Assembly: GCF_016785185.1 (NCBI RefSeq)
Contig: NZ_JAEKDY010000113.1
Length of the DNA stretch: 11,306 nt
Direction: 5' to 3' (one strand)
Source: Heyndrickxia sporothermodurans
Lineage (GTDB): Bacteria > Bacillota > Bacilli > Bacillales > Bacillaceae_C
A program made the translations under genes and the position numbers. Positions 1 through 8,261 of the stretch are shown in pieces; within the stretch, counting starts at the first letter, position 1; each line of letters starts with the position of its first letter. The notes under the pieces were generated by a model. That model searched no databases, was not told where the DNA came from, and was given only the letters and a program-made list of their open reading frames with translations.

Positions 1-111
1 TCGCCCTTGTTAACCTTGGATCAAACCATTGGCGTGTTTGTCAAGAGCGATTGCGGGAGCTCCCCACCTAATAAATGGAAAGTAACCTAAACAACTATTT
101 AGTTTTCATAG
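1..111 (+). other. Left-edge region; possible tail of a mobile-element gene
   Basis: No T7SS gene is readable here. One frame is open from the window edge (position 3) and stops with TAA at 69-71; it gives a short basic tail ending in HWRVCQERLRELPT. That looks like the C-terminus of a protein cut by the window edge, and its basic character would suit a transposase, but no family could be assigned. Between the stop and position 111 the sequence is AT-rich non-coding, with a weak hairpin (aact-attt-agtt). A TAG at 109-111 closes the essA frame exactly where the EssA-like sequence begins. The simplest inference is that an insertion or rearrangement separated essA from its own start and from the usual upstream genes esxA and esaA. 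No inverted repeat or target duplication could be recognised, so this remains tentative. Confidence 0.3.
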
Positions 112-171
112 AACTTTTTACAATACCCCTTTGCGGATAGCGATCATCTTGATCATAGTGGGAAAATACGA

Positions 172-570
172 TTGAAAACCGATCGTATCGGTCAAGATGA
201 TGCCCAAAGGCAGAAACTAGAATCACAAGATGATAAAGAAACAGAATTAGAAAAAATCGCTCCCGATTTGTTTAAAAAACAAACTCGGGATGCGATAAAA
301 ACAAAACAAAAAGAAATGGAAGAAACAATGGAACAAATAGAGAAAAATCTATTTGATGTACCTATTAAGGAAGCTACAAACACTAATGATATAAAAAAGG
401 TGCTTTTCTCCAATGAATATTCTGTTCAGTATGCAACAAATTCTAACCAAAAAAATAATCAGCAAGAAGAAACGGAAGGGGTTAGCAAAAAAATAGTAGT
501 CACTCTTTTTGGTTTCGTTTTGATGATCTGTGGGGGAGTTTTTGTCATGATGAGGAAAATGCTGGATTAA
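172..570 (+). CDS. essA: T7SSb membrane protein EssA, 5'-truncated
   Basis: EssA is a small membrane component of the type VIIb machine. From residue 28 the protein has an acidic, Lys-rich helical region (APDLFKKQTRDAIKTKQKE, then IEKNLF) followed by NDIKKVLFS. These match remembered S. aureus EssA blocks (YDTTLFNKDSKAVNDAIAKQ and NETKKVLFS). One membrane segment follows at about residues 107-126, with a short basic C-terminal end. What is missing is the usual hydrophobic N-terminus. The frame is open back to 112 and encodes 20 further EssA-like codons (including YPFADSDHLDHSGKIRL), but contains no ATG or GTG, and a TAG at 109-111 closes it. The TTG at 172 is the only usable start and has no good ribosome binding site. 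The gene is therefore probably a 5'-truncated remnant, or is expressed without its signal peptide. It is followed after 13 bases by esaB. The family call is firm; whether it works is doubtful. Confidence 0.8.
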   Translation: MKTDRIGQDDAQRQKLESQDDKETELEKIAPDLFKKQTRDAIKTKQKEMEETMEQIEKNLFDVPIKEATNTNDIKKVLFSNEYSVQYATNSNQKNNQQEETEGVSKKIVVTLFGFVLMICGGVFVMMRKMLD

Positions 571-583
571 AGGAGATGAGAGT

Positions 584-835
584 ATGCCTAGTGAGACACA
601 TATTAACGTAACCGTTGACTTTAGTAAATGGAATAAAGGACAGTATGATATTAGAATTCCAGTCCATCAACCGATTAAACAATTGCTTGCTAATGTAGTT
701 GAATCATTGAATATAGACATTAAGAAAGCCTCTCTTTTTGCTATAAAGGTCCCCGCTAAAAGACTTCTCTTAACAGATGATGATCGTCTTATCGACCATC
801 CAGTAACAAACGGCGATATTTTACTCGTTTTATAA
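584..835 (+). CDS. esaB: EsaB/YukD ubiquitin-like T7SSb protein
   Basis: This is a short cytosolic protein of 83 residues, the normal size of EsaB/YukD. It has the ubiquitin-like pattern: an opening beta strand (HINVTVDFS), a second strand (YDIRIPVHQPIKQLL), a helix (LLANVVESLNI), and a closing section with a short beta end (DRLIDHPVTNGDILLVL). Family members are needed for type VIIb secretion or regulate it, and lack the C-terminal Gly-Gly of true ubiquitin, as here. An AGGAGATGAG ribosome binding site lies directly after the essA stop, 3 bases before the ATG, with the GGAG core about 8 bases away. The gene sits between essA and essB, as in S. aureus. The call is secure from length, fold pattern and position. 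Confidence 0.93.
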   Translation: MPSETHINVTVDFSKWNKGQYDIRIPVHQPIKQLLANVVESLNIDIKKASLFAIKVPAKRLLLTDDDRLIDHPVTNGDILLVL

Positions 836-872
836 GTAAGCATGCGTAACTAAGAAAAAGGAGTCAGAGAAC

Positions 873-2267
873 ATGAACGAAATCACAATAAACATAGAGT
901 CCATGACTTTCCAGTTTTTTATAAAGGATGACAAAAGGCAGTTAAAATTGGCAAAGTCACAAACGCGCGTAAAGGATATACGTCAATTGGCACTAATATG
1001 TGAGGAAACTGATTATTTTGTGCCAGCGGAAGTTGCTGATGAAGACGATATAATTACTTTTTCGTTCACCATCGATCACCGAGCTCAAAAATGGGCAGAT
1101 GTAAGTAAACTTGGACGAAGTGATAAGCTCCGTTTGCTATGTAATCTTGCTCGCTTCAGAAAATTGCTAACCACACGTATGACTTTCTTCTTGCATCCGG
1201 ACAACTTAATATTTGATGATAATCTTATACCATCATTGGTGTATCGCGGCATCCGGGATGTAGTTCCTCCATACGAAATTGACGAAGAAAAATTTATTCT
1301 CCAATATAAATGCTTAATTATTGCATTGTTTTCAAAAAAATATAGTTTTGATGAACTTTATTCCGGATCTATAAAAAATGCTACAGATACCGAATTTGAA
1401 CGTCAAGTAGGTGAAGCAGACAATTTCACATCTTTAATTAAGCTGTTAGAAGAAAATTATATTAAAGAGAAAAAAGAAACAGAAAAAAATATGCAATATG
1501 TCCCGAAAAAAAGATTTCGCTTATTTAAACAACTTACATTCATTATGATCGCTCTTTCTGTCATATTAGCGGTCCCAACAGTCTATTTTAGTTTTGTGAA
1601 ATCTCCTTTTCAAAAGCATTTAATTGAAGCCCATCATCATTTTCTAGCGCAAGATTATGGAAAAGTAATTAGTGAACTCGACGGAGAAAATCCGGAAAAA
1701 TTACCGGACTCGGGAAAGTATATACTAGCTTATTCGTATGTAAAGACAGAATCGTTAGATGAAGCGCCAAAAGAGGCAATTTTAAAAAATGTTAGCTTAA
1801 AAAGCGATGCTAATTATTTGCTTTATTGGATTTATAATGGACGCGGTGATTTTGATCAATCGGTTGACCTTGCTAGGTATATTGATGATCCGGTGCTAAT
1901 TATGTATGGATTTGTTAAAAAAATTGAAAAGGCAAAAAATGATCCTAATTTAAGTGGGACTGAACGTGAAGAGGAAGTTCAAAAAAACCAAGAACAACTA
2001 AAAACGTATACAGATAAGTATGGTCTTGAAACATTGCTGAAATTACAAAACTCAGACACAACAAATAATTCAGAGGAAACGAATCAAGGTCAAGCACAAG
2101 AACCTAATACTCAAGACGTGATTAAACAAGAAGAAACAACTGAAAATAAAGATGTTAATGCACAAAAAAATAATGAGAAGACGAATGAAAAGGCTAAAGA
2201 AAACAAAGAGAACGGAAAGTCAAATAAAAATGTAAAAGAAAACAAAGAGAATGAGAATAAAAAGTAA
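873..2267 (+). CDS. essB: EssB/YukC T7SSb membrane protein
   Basis: EssB is the bitopic membrane protein that scaffolds the type VIIb machine with EssC. It has 464 residues, close to the 444 of S. aureus EssB as remembered. Residues 1 to about 215 form the cytosolic part, which in the family adopts a pseudokinase-like fold. A single membrane segment at about 219-241 (LTFIMIALSVILAVPTVYF) follows a basic stretch (PKKRFRLFK), which favours the N-terminus staying inside. The extracellular part (about 245-390) is helical. From about 395 the protein ends in a low-complexity tail of Lys, Glu and Asn with an in-frame repeat. Its AAAGGAG ribosome binding site (857-863) lies 9 bases before the ATG, in the 37-base gap after esaB. 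Well-formed and intact. Confidence 0.95.
   Translation: MNEITINIESMTFQFFIKDDKRQLKLAKSQTRVKDIRQLALICEETDYFVPAEVADEDDIITFSFTIDHRAQKWADVSKLGRSDKLRLLCNLARFRKLLTTRMTFFLHPDNLIFDDNLIPSLVYRGIRDVVPPYEIDEEKFILQYKCLIIALFSKKYSFDELYSGSIKNATDTEFERQVGEADNFTSLIKLLEENYIKEKKETEKNMQYVPKKRFRLFKQLTFIMIALSVILAVPTVYFSFVKSPFQKHLIEAHHHFLAQDYGKVISELDGENPEKLPDSGKYILAYSYVKTESLDEAPKEAILKNVSLKSDANYLLYWIYNGRGDFDQSVDLARYIDDPVLIMYGFVKKIEKAKNDPNLSGTEREEEVQKNQEQLKTYTDKYGLETLLKLQNSDTTNNSEETNQGQAQEPNTQDVIKQEETTENKDVNAQKNNEKTNEKAKENKENGKSNKNVKENKENENKK
2196..2251 (+). repeat. Short in-frame direct repeat in the essB tail
   Basis: The 17-base unit aaagaaaacaaagagaa occurs at 2196-2212 and again, identical, at 2235-2251. The copies are 39 bases (13 codons) apart, so both encode KENKE in the same frame. 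The Lys/Glu/Asn-rich surroundings suggest a disordered tail that could change length by slippage or recombination. Seen directly; the consequence is inference. Confidence 0.75.
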
Positions 2268-2284
2268 CTGTACGTAGGAACGAA

Positions 2285-2310
2285 GAATGAGTAGGGCGCT
2301 TTACTTATTC
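2285..2310 (+). promoter_or_regulatory. Stem-loop between essB and essC
   Basis: The essB-essC gap contains gaatgagta (2285-2293) and tacttattc (2302-2310), which pair over 9 positions with one G-U pair around an 8-base loop (gggcgctt). No T-run follows, so it is not a standard intrinsic terminator. It could be an RNA processing or stability element, or a weak attenuator adjusting EssC level relative to the upstream genes. The essC ribosome binding site (gagggaga, 2319-2326) lies just downstream and is not enclosed by the stem. Confidence 0.35.
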
Positions 2311-2329
2311 GTGTGTAGAGAGGGAGAGA

Positions 2330-5300
2330 ATGATGGCACAACGATTATTACTGCTGAACGATGGAAACCAATTGCATAAATGCCATTTAAAAAAGAATAA
2401 ACCCCAAAAAATAACGATAGGCAGTGATTGGTCGAATACCATCACATTTGAAGGTTGGAGACAACCACTCACAATGGAATGGGACGGGGAAGTATGCCAA
2501 ATTGGTGAACAGCAGCTCCGAATAAATGAACAACTAGTATGGAAAAACGAAGCCCATCAAATGCGTTTTTTTCTGACGGATGCAACCGAGTGGGATAAAT
2601 ACGATACAACAAGATGTGAGAGTATTACGCTCGGTGCGAACGAATATGATGATGTGAAAATAAAAAATACAACAGTCGATGCATTGCTAATCCGTGATCA
2701 ATTAGAATCATCATTTAAATTGGAAGTGTATAGCGGGGAGGTTTATCATAATTTTCTTCGTGTAACAGGAAATACGGTAATTGAACCAGGTGATCAATTA
2801 TTCCTAGATGGTCTGATGATTAAAATTGGCAATGATGACATTGATATTCTTGCTAATGAATCTTTAGATGCGACAAAACTAGTCCGTTTGTATGGAGAAA
2901 GTCAAAGCTTGGATGATGAATATCCCGATTATCATCGATCTCCACGAATTATTTACCGTGAGCCAGAGGAAAAACGGAAAATAGCCAATCCTTCCAGTAT
3001 GCCGGGAAAACCAAGTGAGCAACTAGCACGTGTGATCGTTCCACCACTTGTTATGATAGCCGCAATGGTTGTTGTTTCCTTTTTCCAGCGGAGTGGAATC
3101 TATTTGATCGTTATGTTTTCCATGACCATTGTGACGGTCATTTTTTCGATTACTACTTATGTGAAAAATGTGAGGCAGTATCGCTCAGATATAAAAGAGA
3201 GGGATAAGAGTTATCGTGAATACTTGAAACAGAAAACACAGGAACTATATAAAGTTAGTCAAGAACAGAGACACGCGTTAAATTACCATTACCCAAGTAT
3301 AGAAAAATTGCGTGATATGACTATGAAAGTCCATTCGAGAATCTATGAAAAAACGATGTTTCATCACGACTTTCTTATGTACAGAGTCGGAAGAGGAGAT
3401 ATTGATTCGAGCTTTGAGATTGAATTGAATATGGAAGAGTTTACTTTAAAAAAGGATGAACTAATGGAAGAAGCGAAGAAACTTCGATCTCAATATCTCA
3501 AGCTAGAGGATGTACCAGTAGTAACCTCATTGATAAAGGGACCTGTTGGTTATATTGGGCAACGTCATTTCGTATTGGAACAACTACAACTGCTAGTCAT
3601 GCAAACGGCTGTTTTTCAAAGTTATTATGATCTTCAGTTTGTCATCATTTTTCCTGAAGAAGAGAAGGAGAAATGGGAATGGATGCGCTGGCTTCCACAT
3701 GCTAGCTTACGAGACATAAATGTCCGTGGATTTGTTTTTCATGAACGATCTCGTGACCAAGTGTTAAATTCTCTGTATCAAATATTAAAGGAACGTAAAC
3801 TTGCCATCGATGAAAAAGGAAATAAAAATGAAAAAATATATTTCGCACCACACTTTGTCATTCTTATTACAGATGAAAAAATGATCTTGGATCATTCCAT
3901 AATGGAATATTTTAATGAAGATCCAAGTGAACTTGGGGTCTCACTTATTTTTGTTCAAGATGTTATGCAATCTCTTCCGGAACATGTTAAGACGGTCATT
4001 GATATTCGGGATGCAGCAAATGGAAATATTATTCTTGAAGAGGGAGAATTAGTCAATCGAAAATTTACTTTAGACCATTTTCCAAAGGGCTTTAACAAAG
4101 AAGATATTTCACGTGCATTAGCATCTCTCAATCATTTACAAAACTTAAAAAATTCTATCCCGGAAAGTGTTACATTTCTTGAAATGTACGGGGTGGAGAA
4201 AGTAGAGGAGCTCCGAATTCCGGAACGCTGGGCACAAAATGAAACGTATAAAAGCCTTGCCGTTCCATTAGGACTAAGAGGAAAAGAAGATATTGTCCAA
4301 TTGAATTTACATGAAAAAGCACATGGCCCACATGGATTAGTCGCTGGTACAACGGGTTCTGGTAAATCGGAAATTATACAGTCTTACATTATCTCATTAG
4401 CGGTAAATTTCCATCCTTACGAAGTAGCCTTTCTGCTTATTGACTATAAAGGTGGTGGGATGGCCAATTTGTTTAAGCACTTGCCACATCTTTTAGGTAC
4501 GATTACAAACTTAGATGGCGCCCAGTCTATGCGTGCATTAGCTTCTATTAAAGCAGAATTGCAAAAGCGTCAACGTTTATTCGGAGAGCATGACGTTAAT
4601 CACATCAATCAATATCAAAAGTTATATAAATCGGGTGAGGCTAGTGAGCCGATGCCCCATTTATTCCTAATATCGGATGAATTTGCGGAATTAAAATCCG
4701 AACAGCCGGATTTTATGAAGGAACTTGTTTCCACTGCTCGTATAGGACGTTCACTTGGAATTCACTTGATTTTGGCAACACAAAAACCAAGTGGAGTCGT
4801 TGATGACCAAATATGGTCAAACTCGAAATTCAAACTAGCACTTAAAGTACAAAACACTAGTGATTCTACTGAAATATTAAAAACACCGGACGCGGCCGAG
4901 ATTACTTTACCAGGTCGTGCCTACTTACAGGTAGGAAATAACGAAATATATGAGCTATTCCAAAGTGCATGGAGTGGGGCGGATTACATTCCAGATAAAA
5001 GTGATGATAACTCAATGGATACAACGATTTATTCCATTAATGAACTAGGTCAATATGATATTCTCTCCAATGATTTAAGTGGACTTGGTAACAAGGAGAA
5101 TATTTCGAAGGTTCCTACAGAACTAGATGCGGTGATTGATTATATCCATTCGTATGCAAATGAAAATAATATTGCTGAACTTCCAAGACCGTGGTTACCT
5201 CCATTAGAAGAAGCTATTTTTCTTCCGGATCTTCATGCAGTAGATTACAGAAATGCTTGGTATCAAGAGAAGAAACCAATAGAAGTAACTTTTGGATTCC

Positions 5301-6871
5301 TGGACATTCCGGAAATGCAAGCACAGGAACCGATTACGATAAATCTTACAAAAGATGGTCATATGGCTGTCTTCTCAAGTCCGGGATTTGGAAAATCAAC
5401 ATTTTTACAAACGGTAGTTATGGATATAGCGAGACAACATAATCCGGAAAGAGTGCACATCTATCTAATTGATTTAGGCACAAATGGCTTATTACCGCTA
5501 AAAGACTTACCACATGTTGCTGATACAATCATGGTCGATGAGGAAATTAAGCTCGGAAAGCTGTTCCGTAGAATAAAAAATGAATTAAAGGAAAGGAAGA
5601 ATAAATTAAGTAAGTACGGTGTTGCCAATATCGAAATGTATGAAAAAGCAAGTAGAGAAGAAGTCCCTAATATTCTTTTCATTATTGATATGATCGATTC
5701 AATAAATGATGCACCATATAAAGATGACTTTGAGCAAGTGGCCGCACAAATTGCAAGGGAAGGTGTAAGTGTTGGAATTCACATGGTTATCAGTGCAGGA
5801 CGCCAAAATGCAATGAGAGCTCCATTACTAGCCAATATAAAACATCAAATTTCTCTATATATTATTGATGAAATGGAATCAAGAAATATTGTTGGAAGAA
5901 CAGATTTACGAATTGAAGAAATCCCTGGGCGAGGACTGGTGAAATTAGAAAAACCAACCTCTTTTCAAACAGCGCTTCCTGTAAAAGGAAAGGATACTCT
6001 CGAAATGATAAAGGGTATTCAAGCGGAAAGCAAGGAAATGCGATCAATCTGGTCGGGAGATCTTCCATCGCCAATCCCAATGGTTCCAGAGGTTATGGAA
6101 TTCTCACATTTTATAAATAGACCGGAAACGAAAACAATCATTAATAATGGCGGCATTCCTTTCGCCGTTGATTTTGAAAATGTAGAACCAATGGAGTTAA
6201 GTGTAGTTAAAGATCAAAATACGCTAATTTTAAGTGACATGATGGATTCAATAGAACAAACCTATCTAACTCTAATCGCTTCTATCACTGTTAATGAATA
6301 TATCGATGTTGGAATGATAGACAATGCATCCTCAAGATTTAGCATTTATAAAGAAAATGTTGATATTTATGCTGAAAATAGAGCGACAATGGATGTTTTT
6401 GTAGAAAGGCTACTGGAATTATTCGAAGCTAGAGAAGATGCCTTCCGACAGGTCCAATTGGAAACAAACGGACGAGCGACGATGAACGAATTTATGAAGG
6501 ACATACGCCCAATGATTGTATTAATAACAGATGTTTCGTTCGTTATTAATACGATGTCAGATAATGCACAAACAACACTTGCAAAGCTAATCGAAACTGG
6601 AGCAAGAGTTGGAATCCATTTTGTTGTCGGCATAATGTATGGTGCGATTGATCGATCATATGATGACATTGCATCCATTTTGAAAAAGCAAAAAGTTGGT
6701 GTCTTAATTGGCAGAATCTCTGATCAGAACATACTAGATGTTATGAATAGACCATATAAAGAAAAGAATTTACTTCCATATGAAGCTTATTATGTGAAGC
6801 AAGGCAAAGCTGAAAAAATCAAAATCGCTGCTCCGTTTCAAAAAAGAGAGGAAGTGAAAGTCAATGTTTGA
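2330..6871 (+). CDS. essC: EssC (fused YukBA) FtsK/SpoIIIE-type secretion ATPase
   Basis: EssC is the motor and substrate receptor of the type VIIb system. The 1513-residue protein is about the usual full length (S. aureus EssC is 1479 as remembered). Residues 1-190 fit the two N-terminal FHA-like domains. Two membrane segments lie at about 235-252 and 256-277, followed by a charged coiled region. Three ATPase modules come next. D1 has a perfect Walker A (GTTGSGKS, 673-680), a Walker B ending in LISDE (D783, E784), and the FtsK signature ATQKPSGVVDDQIWSNSKF. D2 has SSPGFGKS at 1016-1023 and a Walker B ending at D1120, where the expected acidic partner is Met. D3 (about 1290-1513) lacks a GK[ST] P-loop and keeps only a Walker-B-like LITD (1398-1401). 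D1 is thus the best preserved ATPase, as in the family. A ribosome binding site (gagggaga) precedes tandem ATG codons at 2330 and 2333. The stop overlaps the next gene by 8 bases. In S. aureus the EssC C-terminal part varies together with the downstream effectors. Confidence 0.97.
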   Translation: MMAQRLLLLNDGNQLHKCHLKKNKPQKITIGSDWSNTITFEGWRQPLTMEWDGEVCQIGEQQLRINEQLVWKNEAHQMRFFLTDATEWDKYDTTRCESITLGANEYDDVKIKNTTVDALLIRDQLESSFKLEVYSGEVYHNFLRVTGNTVIEPGDQLFLDGLMIKIGNDDIDILANESLDATKLVRLYGESQSLDDEYPDYHRSPRIIYREPEEKRKIANPSSMPGKPSEQLARVIVPPLVMIAAMVVVSFFQRSGIYLIVMFSMTIVTVIFSITTYVKNVRQYRSDIKERDKSYREYLKQKTQELYKVSQEQRHALNYHYPSIEKLRDMTMKVHSRIYEKTMFHHDFLMYRVGRGDIDSSFEIELNMEEFTLKKDELMEEAKKLRSQYLKLEDVPVVTSLIKGPVGYIGQRHFVLEQLQLLVMQTAVFQSYYDLQFVIIFPEEEKEKWEWMRWLPHASLRDINVRGFVFHERSRDQVLNSLYQILKERKLAIDEKGNKNEKIYFAPHFVILITDEKMILDHSIMEYFNEDPSELGVSLIFVQDVMQSLPEHVKTVIDIRDAANGNIILEEGELVNRKFTLDHFPKGFNKEDISRALASLNHLQNLKNSIPESVTFLEMYGVEKVEELRIPERWAQNETYKSLAVPLGLRGKEDIVQLNLHEKAHGPHGLVAGTTGSGKSEIIQSYIISLAVNFHPYEVAFLLIDYKGGGMANLFKHLPHLLGTITNLDGAQSMRALASIKAELQKRQRLFGEHDVNHINQYQKLYKSGEASEPMPHLFLISDEFAELKSEQPDFMKELVSTARIGRSLGIHLILATQKPSGVVDDQIWSNSKFKLALKVQNTSDSTEILKTPDAAEITLPGRAYLQVGNNEIYELFQSAWSGADYIPDKSDDNSMDTTIYSINELGQYDILSNDLSGLGNKENISKVPTELDAVIDYIHSYANENNIAELPRPWLPPLEEAIFLPDLHAVDYRNAWYQEKKPIEVTFGFLDIPEMQAQEPITINLTKDGHMAVFSSPGFGKSTFLQTVVMDIARQHNPERVHIYLIDLGTNGLLPLKDLPHVADTIMVDEEIKLGKLFRRIKNELKERKNKLSKYGVANIEMYEKASREEVPNILFIIDMIDSINDAPYKDDFEQVAAQIAREGVSVGIHMVISAGRQNAMRAPLLANIKHQISLYIIDEMESRNIVGRTDLRIEEIPGRGLVKLEKPTSFQTALPVKGKDTLEMIKGIQAESKEMRSIWSGDLPSPIPMVPEVMEFSHFINRPETKTIINNGGIPFAVDFENVEPMELSVVKDQNTLILSDMMDSIEQTYLTLIASITVNEYIDVGMIDNASSRFSIYKENVDIYAENRATMDVFVERLLELFEAREDAFRQVQLETNGRATMNEFMKDIRPMIVLITDVSFVINTMSDNAQTTLAKLIETGARVGIHFVVGIMYGAIDRSYDDIASILKKQKVGVLIGRISDQNILDVMNRPYKEKNLLPYEAYYVKQGKAEKIKIAAPFQKREEVKVNV

Positions 6872-7268
6872 TTTGTTTAAAACGGATACAGAAAGAAAAA
6901 GAGATCAGTATCATAAGTTATATGAAAAACTGAAAGATGCGCTACAGGAACATGATAAAAAAGTCAGTGAAGCAAATGCGTCCTATAGCAGCTACATTAG
7001 TGCGGTTCCGAACCTTTCGAATACGAAAATTCCCTCTAATGACTTTGACCCGAAGCGAGAAGAATTAAACAGAAAACTAAATAAGTATTTTGATAATGAG
7101 AAAGATATGAGGGGCTCACTTGTAACGGCCATTAACAAAGCAAATGAACGATATATTCACTACAAAAACTTAGCCATTAAGGAAGCAGAGGCAGAGCAAG
7201 CAAGAAGGGAAAAAGAGTTAAGAGAACTGATAGAGAGAGTGGAGGGATTCTTTAGTGGGAAGCGTTAG
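6864..7268 (+). CDS. EsxC-like small helical T7SSb substrate
   Basis: This 134-residue protein is entirely charged and helical, with no membrane segment or signal peptide. It reads as a first helix (about 8-48), a short non-helical break around PNLSNTKIPSNDFDP (about 50-64), and a long second helix running into a Glu/Arg-rich coiled coil. It holds the esxC position straight after essC. The block KREELNRKLNKYFDNEKDM resembles IEKRNLMKQKLEMLGEDID of S. aureus EsxC (130 residues) in layout, though only weakly in sequence. It has no WXG motif. It starts inside the end of essC (8-base overlap) with GAGGAAGTG upstream, so translation is probably coupled. It overlaps the next gene by 14 bases. Likely a secreted partner that forms helical complexes with other Esx proteins; the specific assignment is inference. 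Confidence 0.7.
   Translation: MFDLFKTDTERKRDQYHKLYEKLKDALQEHDKKVSEANASYSSYISAVPNLSNTKIPSNDFDPKREELNRKLNKYFDNEKDMRGSLVTAINKANERYIHYKNLAIKEAEAEQARREKELRELIERVEGFFSGKR
7241..7246 (+). promoter_or_regulatory. Ribosome binding site deciding a GTG start
   Basis: GGAGGG lies 8 bases before the GTG at 7255, inside the end of the preceding gene. It supports GTG as the start of the WXG100 gene; the downstream codons of that gene's N-terminus offer no ATG with comparable spacing. Confidence 0.75.
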
Positions 7269-7554
7269 AATTCATGATGATAAAGTAAATGAAGCAAAGG
7301 CGGCAGCGAAGGCATTGGAACAATCGGTAAAAACAACCTATGAGAAATGTGAACAATTAATTTCTTATCTTCATTCCGCGAAATGGAGTGGGAAATCCAG
7401 AGATGCCTTTTTGAGCTATATCGAAATCATCCAGAAATATCATAAAGATTTATCGGCTGCCGTTGCGAAACAAACAAAAGCTTTAAATAATCTTGATGGC
7501 TACTACAATGATTTCCTTCAAGACTCATCAGTGAAAGAAGTGAGAAACTTATGA
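7255..7554 (+). CDS. esxB: WXG100-family secreted protein, EsxB type
   Basis: This is a WXG100 protein of 99 residues, in the normal 95-105 range. The diagnostic turn W44-S45-G46 lies at the midpoint between two amphipathic helices. It matches the remembered pattern of S. aureus EsxB at several blocks: KVNEAKAAAK near the start (KVDQAKQLAAK in EsxB), the WxG turn, then KQTKALNNL (HQKAIDNL). A clear C-terminal YxxxD/E secretion signal is not evident in the last 20 residues, so export may depend on a partner such as the EsxC-like neighbour. It starts at GTG with a good ribosome binding site (7241-7246), overlaps the preceding gene by 14 bases, and its stop overlaps the next ATG (ATGA). WXG100 membership is firm; orthology to EsxB rests on block similarity and position. 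Confidence 0.88.
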   Translation: MGSVRIHDDKVNEAKAAAKALEQSVKTTYEKCEQLISYLHSAKWSGKSRDAFLSYIEIIQKYHKDLSAAVAKQTKALNNLDGYYNDFLQDSSVKEVRNL

Positions 7555-8261
7555 AGATCGATTCAAAGGATCTATTTACTGTTCCCGAATTATATCTTTT
7601 AGCCGCCGCATTTGGCGGTGAAGTGCTTTATGGACTTCCGGAGAAACAAATCTATCAGTTTAAAGGTGAGGACGTTTTTAAAGAGGCCCATCAAAGATTG
7701 GTAGATAAGGAGATCTTAACTCAAGAAGGTAAAATTACAAGAGCAGGTGCAATAGTCATTCGGGCAGTCGAGCTATACCACGAAAGTAAGAAATATGTTC
7801 GAATCAATAATCTCATGTTTGCATTTAGAGAACCGGAAAAAGACGAGTTAATTGTCCTAGTCGAATTAGAAGAACAAGGCCATTATCAATTACGTGTGAT
7901 TTCTAAGATCAGCGTTTTAAAATTGCTAGGTGACACATTCCCGCTAGTTTTAAGGGAACCACATGAATCGGAAAAAACGTTTCAAAGAAAAGAACTCACT
8001 AATCATGAAAGGCGTGAGACGGAAAACTTCGAACCTGAAACGATGTTTATGAATTTTGAGGCCATTCATTTGACGGAGGAGCCAAAGGATAAGTTTAACT
8101 CGAACTATTATCAACAATGGCTTGTTTTTACGAAGGACGAAAAATTAATGATGGTGGACACGGTCCATAAAAAATATTATCACGCAAGTCAATATTGGTT
8201 TTTAAAAGTACTCTTCGATGAAATGGATTTCCCTTATAAGGAGGAAAAGTCATATGCATGA
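7551..8261 (+). CDS. esaE: EsaE/EssE-type DUF5081 toxin chaperone
   Basis: This cytosolic 236-residue protein matches the EsaE (EssE) family, DUF5081. In S. aureus, EsaE binds the toxin EsaD and takes it to EssC. Blocks shared with remembered S. aureus EsaE include an N-terminal FTVPELYLLAAAFGG, a winged-helix-like ALVDKE/LTDAG pattern (here RLVDKEILTQEGKITRAG), VRINNLMFAF (IRINDMYFAP), QLRVISK and the FPLVLREP segment (YPLLMRQE). There is no signal peptide or membrane segment. The ATG overlaps the stop of the WXG100 gene by 4 bases (ATGA), and its own end overlaps the next start by 8 bases, so it is translationally embedded in the cassette. Its place just before a toxin with an EsaD-like N-terminus predicts that this toxin is its client. 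Assignment is confident although sequence identity to S. aureus is modest. Confidence 0.85.
   Translation: MKIDSKDLFTVPELYLLAAAFGGEVLYGLPEKQIYQFKGEDVFKEAHQRLVDKEILTQEGKITRAGAIVIRAVELYHESKKYVRINNLMFAFREPEKDELIVLVELEEQGHYQLRVISKISVLKLLGDTFPLVLREPHESEKTFQRKELTNHERRETENFEPETMFMNFEAIHLTEEPKDKFNSNYYQQWLVFTKDEKLMMVDTVHKKYYHASQYWFLKVLFDEMDFPYKEEKSYA
8238..8245 (+). promoter_or_regulatory. Ribosome binding site selecting the start at 8254
   Basis: AAGGAGGA lies 8 bases before ATG 8254. The earlier in-frame ATG at 8218 has no Shine-Dalgarno sequence and would add 12 residues read entirely from within the chaperone gene. The start at 8254 is therefore preferred. Confidence 0.85.

Noticed and set aside
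119..124. TACAAT as a -10 box driving the essA operon
   Set aside because: No acceptable -35 box lies 16-18 bases upstream, and the site falls inside the EssA-like reading frame.
2111..2341. Reverse-strand open frame opposite the essB tail
   Set aside because: It is a Phe/Ser-rich mirror of the Lys/Glu-rich tail on the + strand, with no support as a gene. Other reverse-strand frames within essC and the toxin are likewise shadows.
8218..8253. Upstream ATG extension of the EsxD-position gene
   Set aside because: No Shine-Dalgarno sequence precedes 8218, and the added residues lie wholly inside the chaperone gene; ATG 8254 has AAGGAGGA at ideal spacing.
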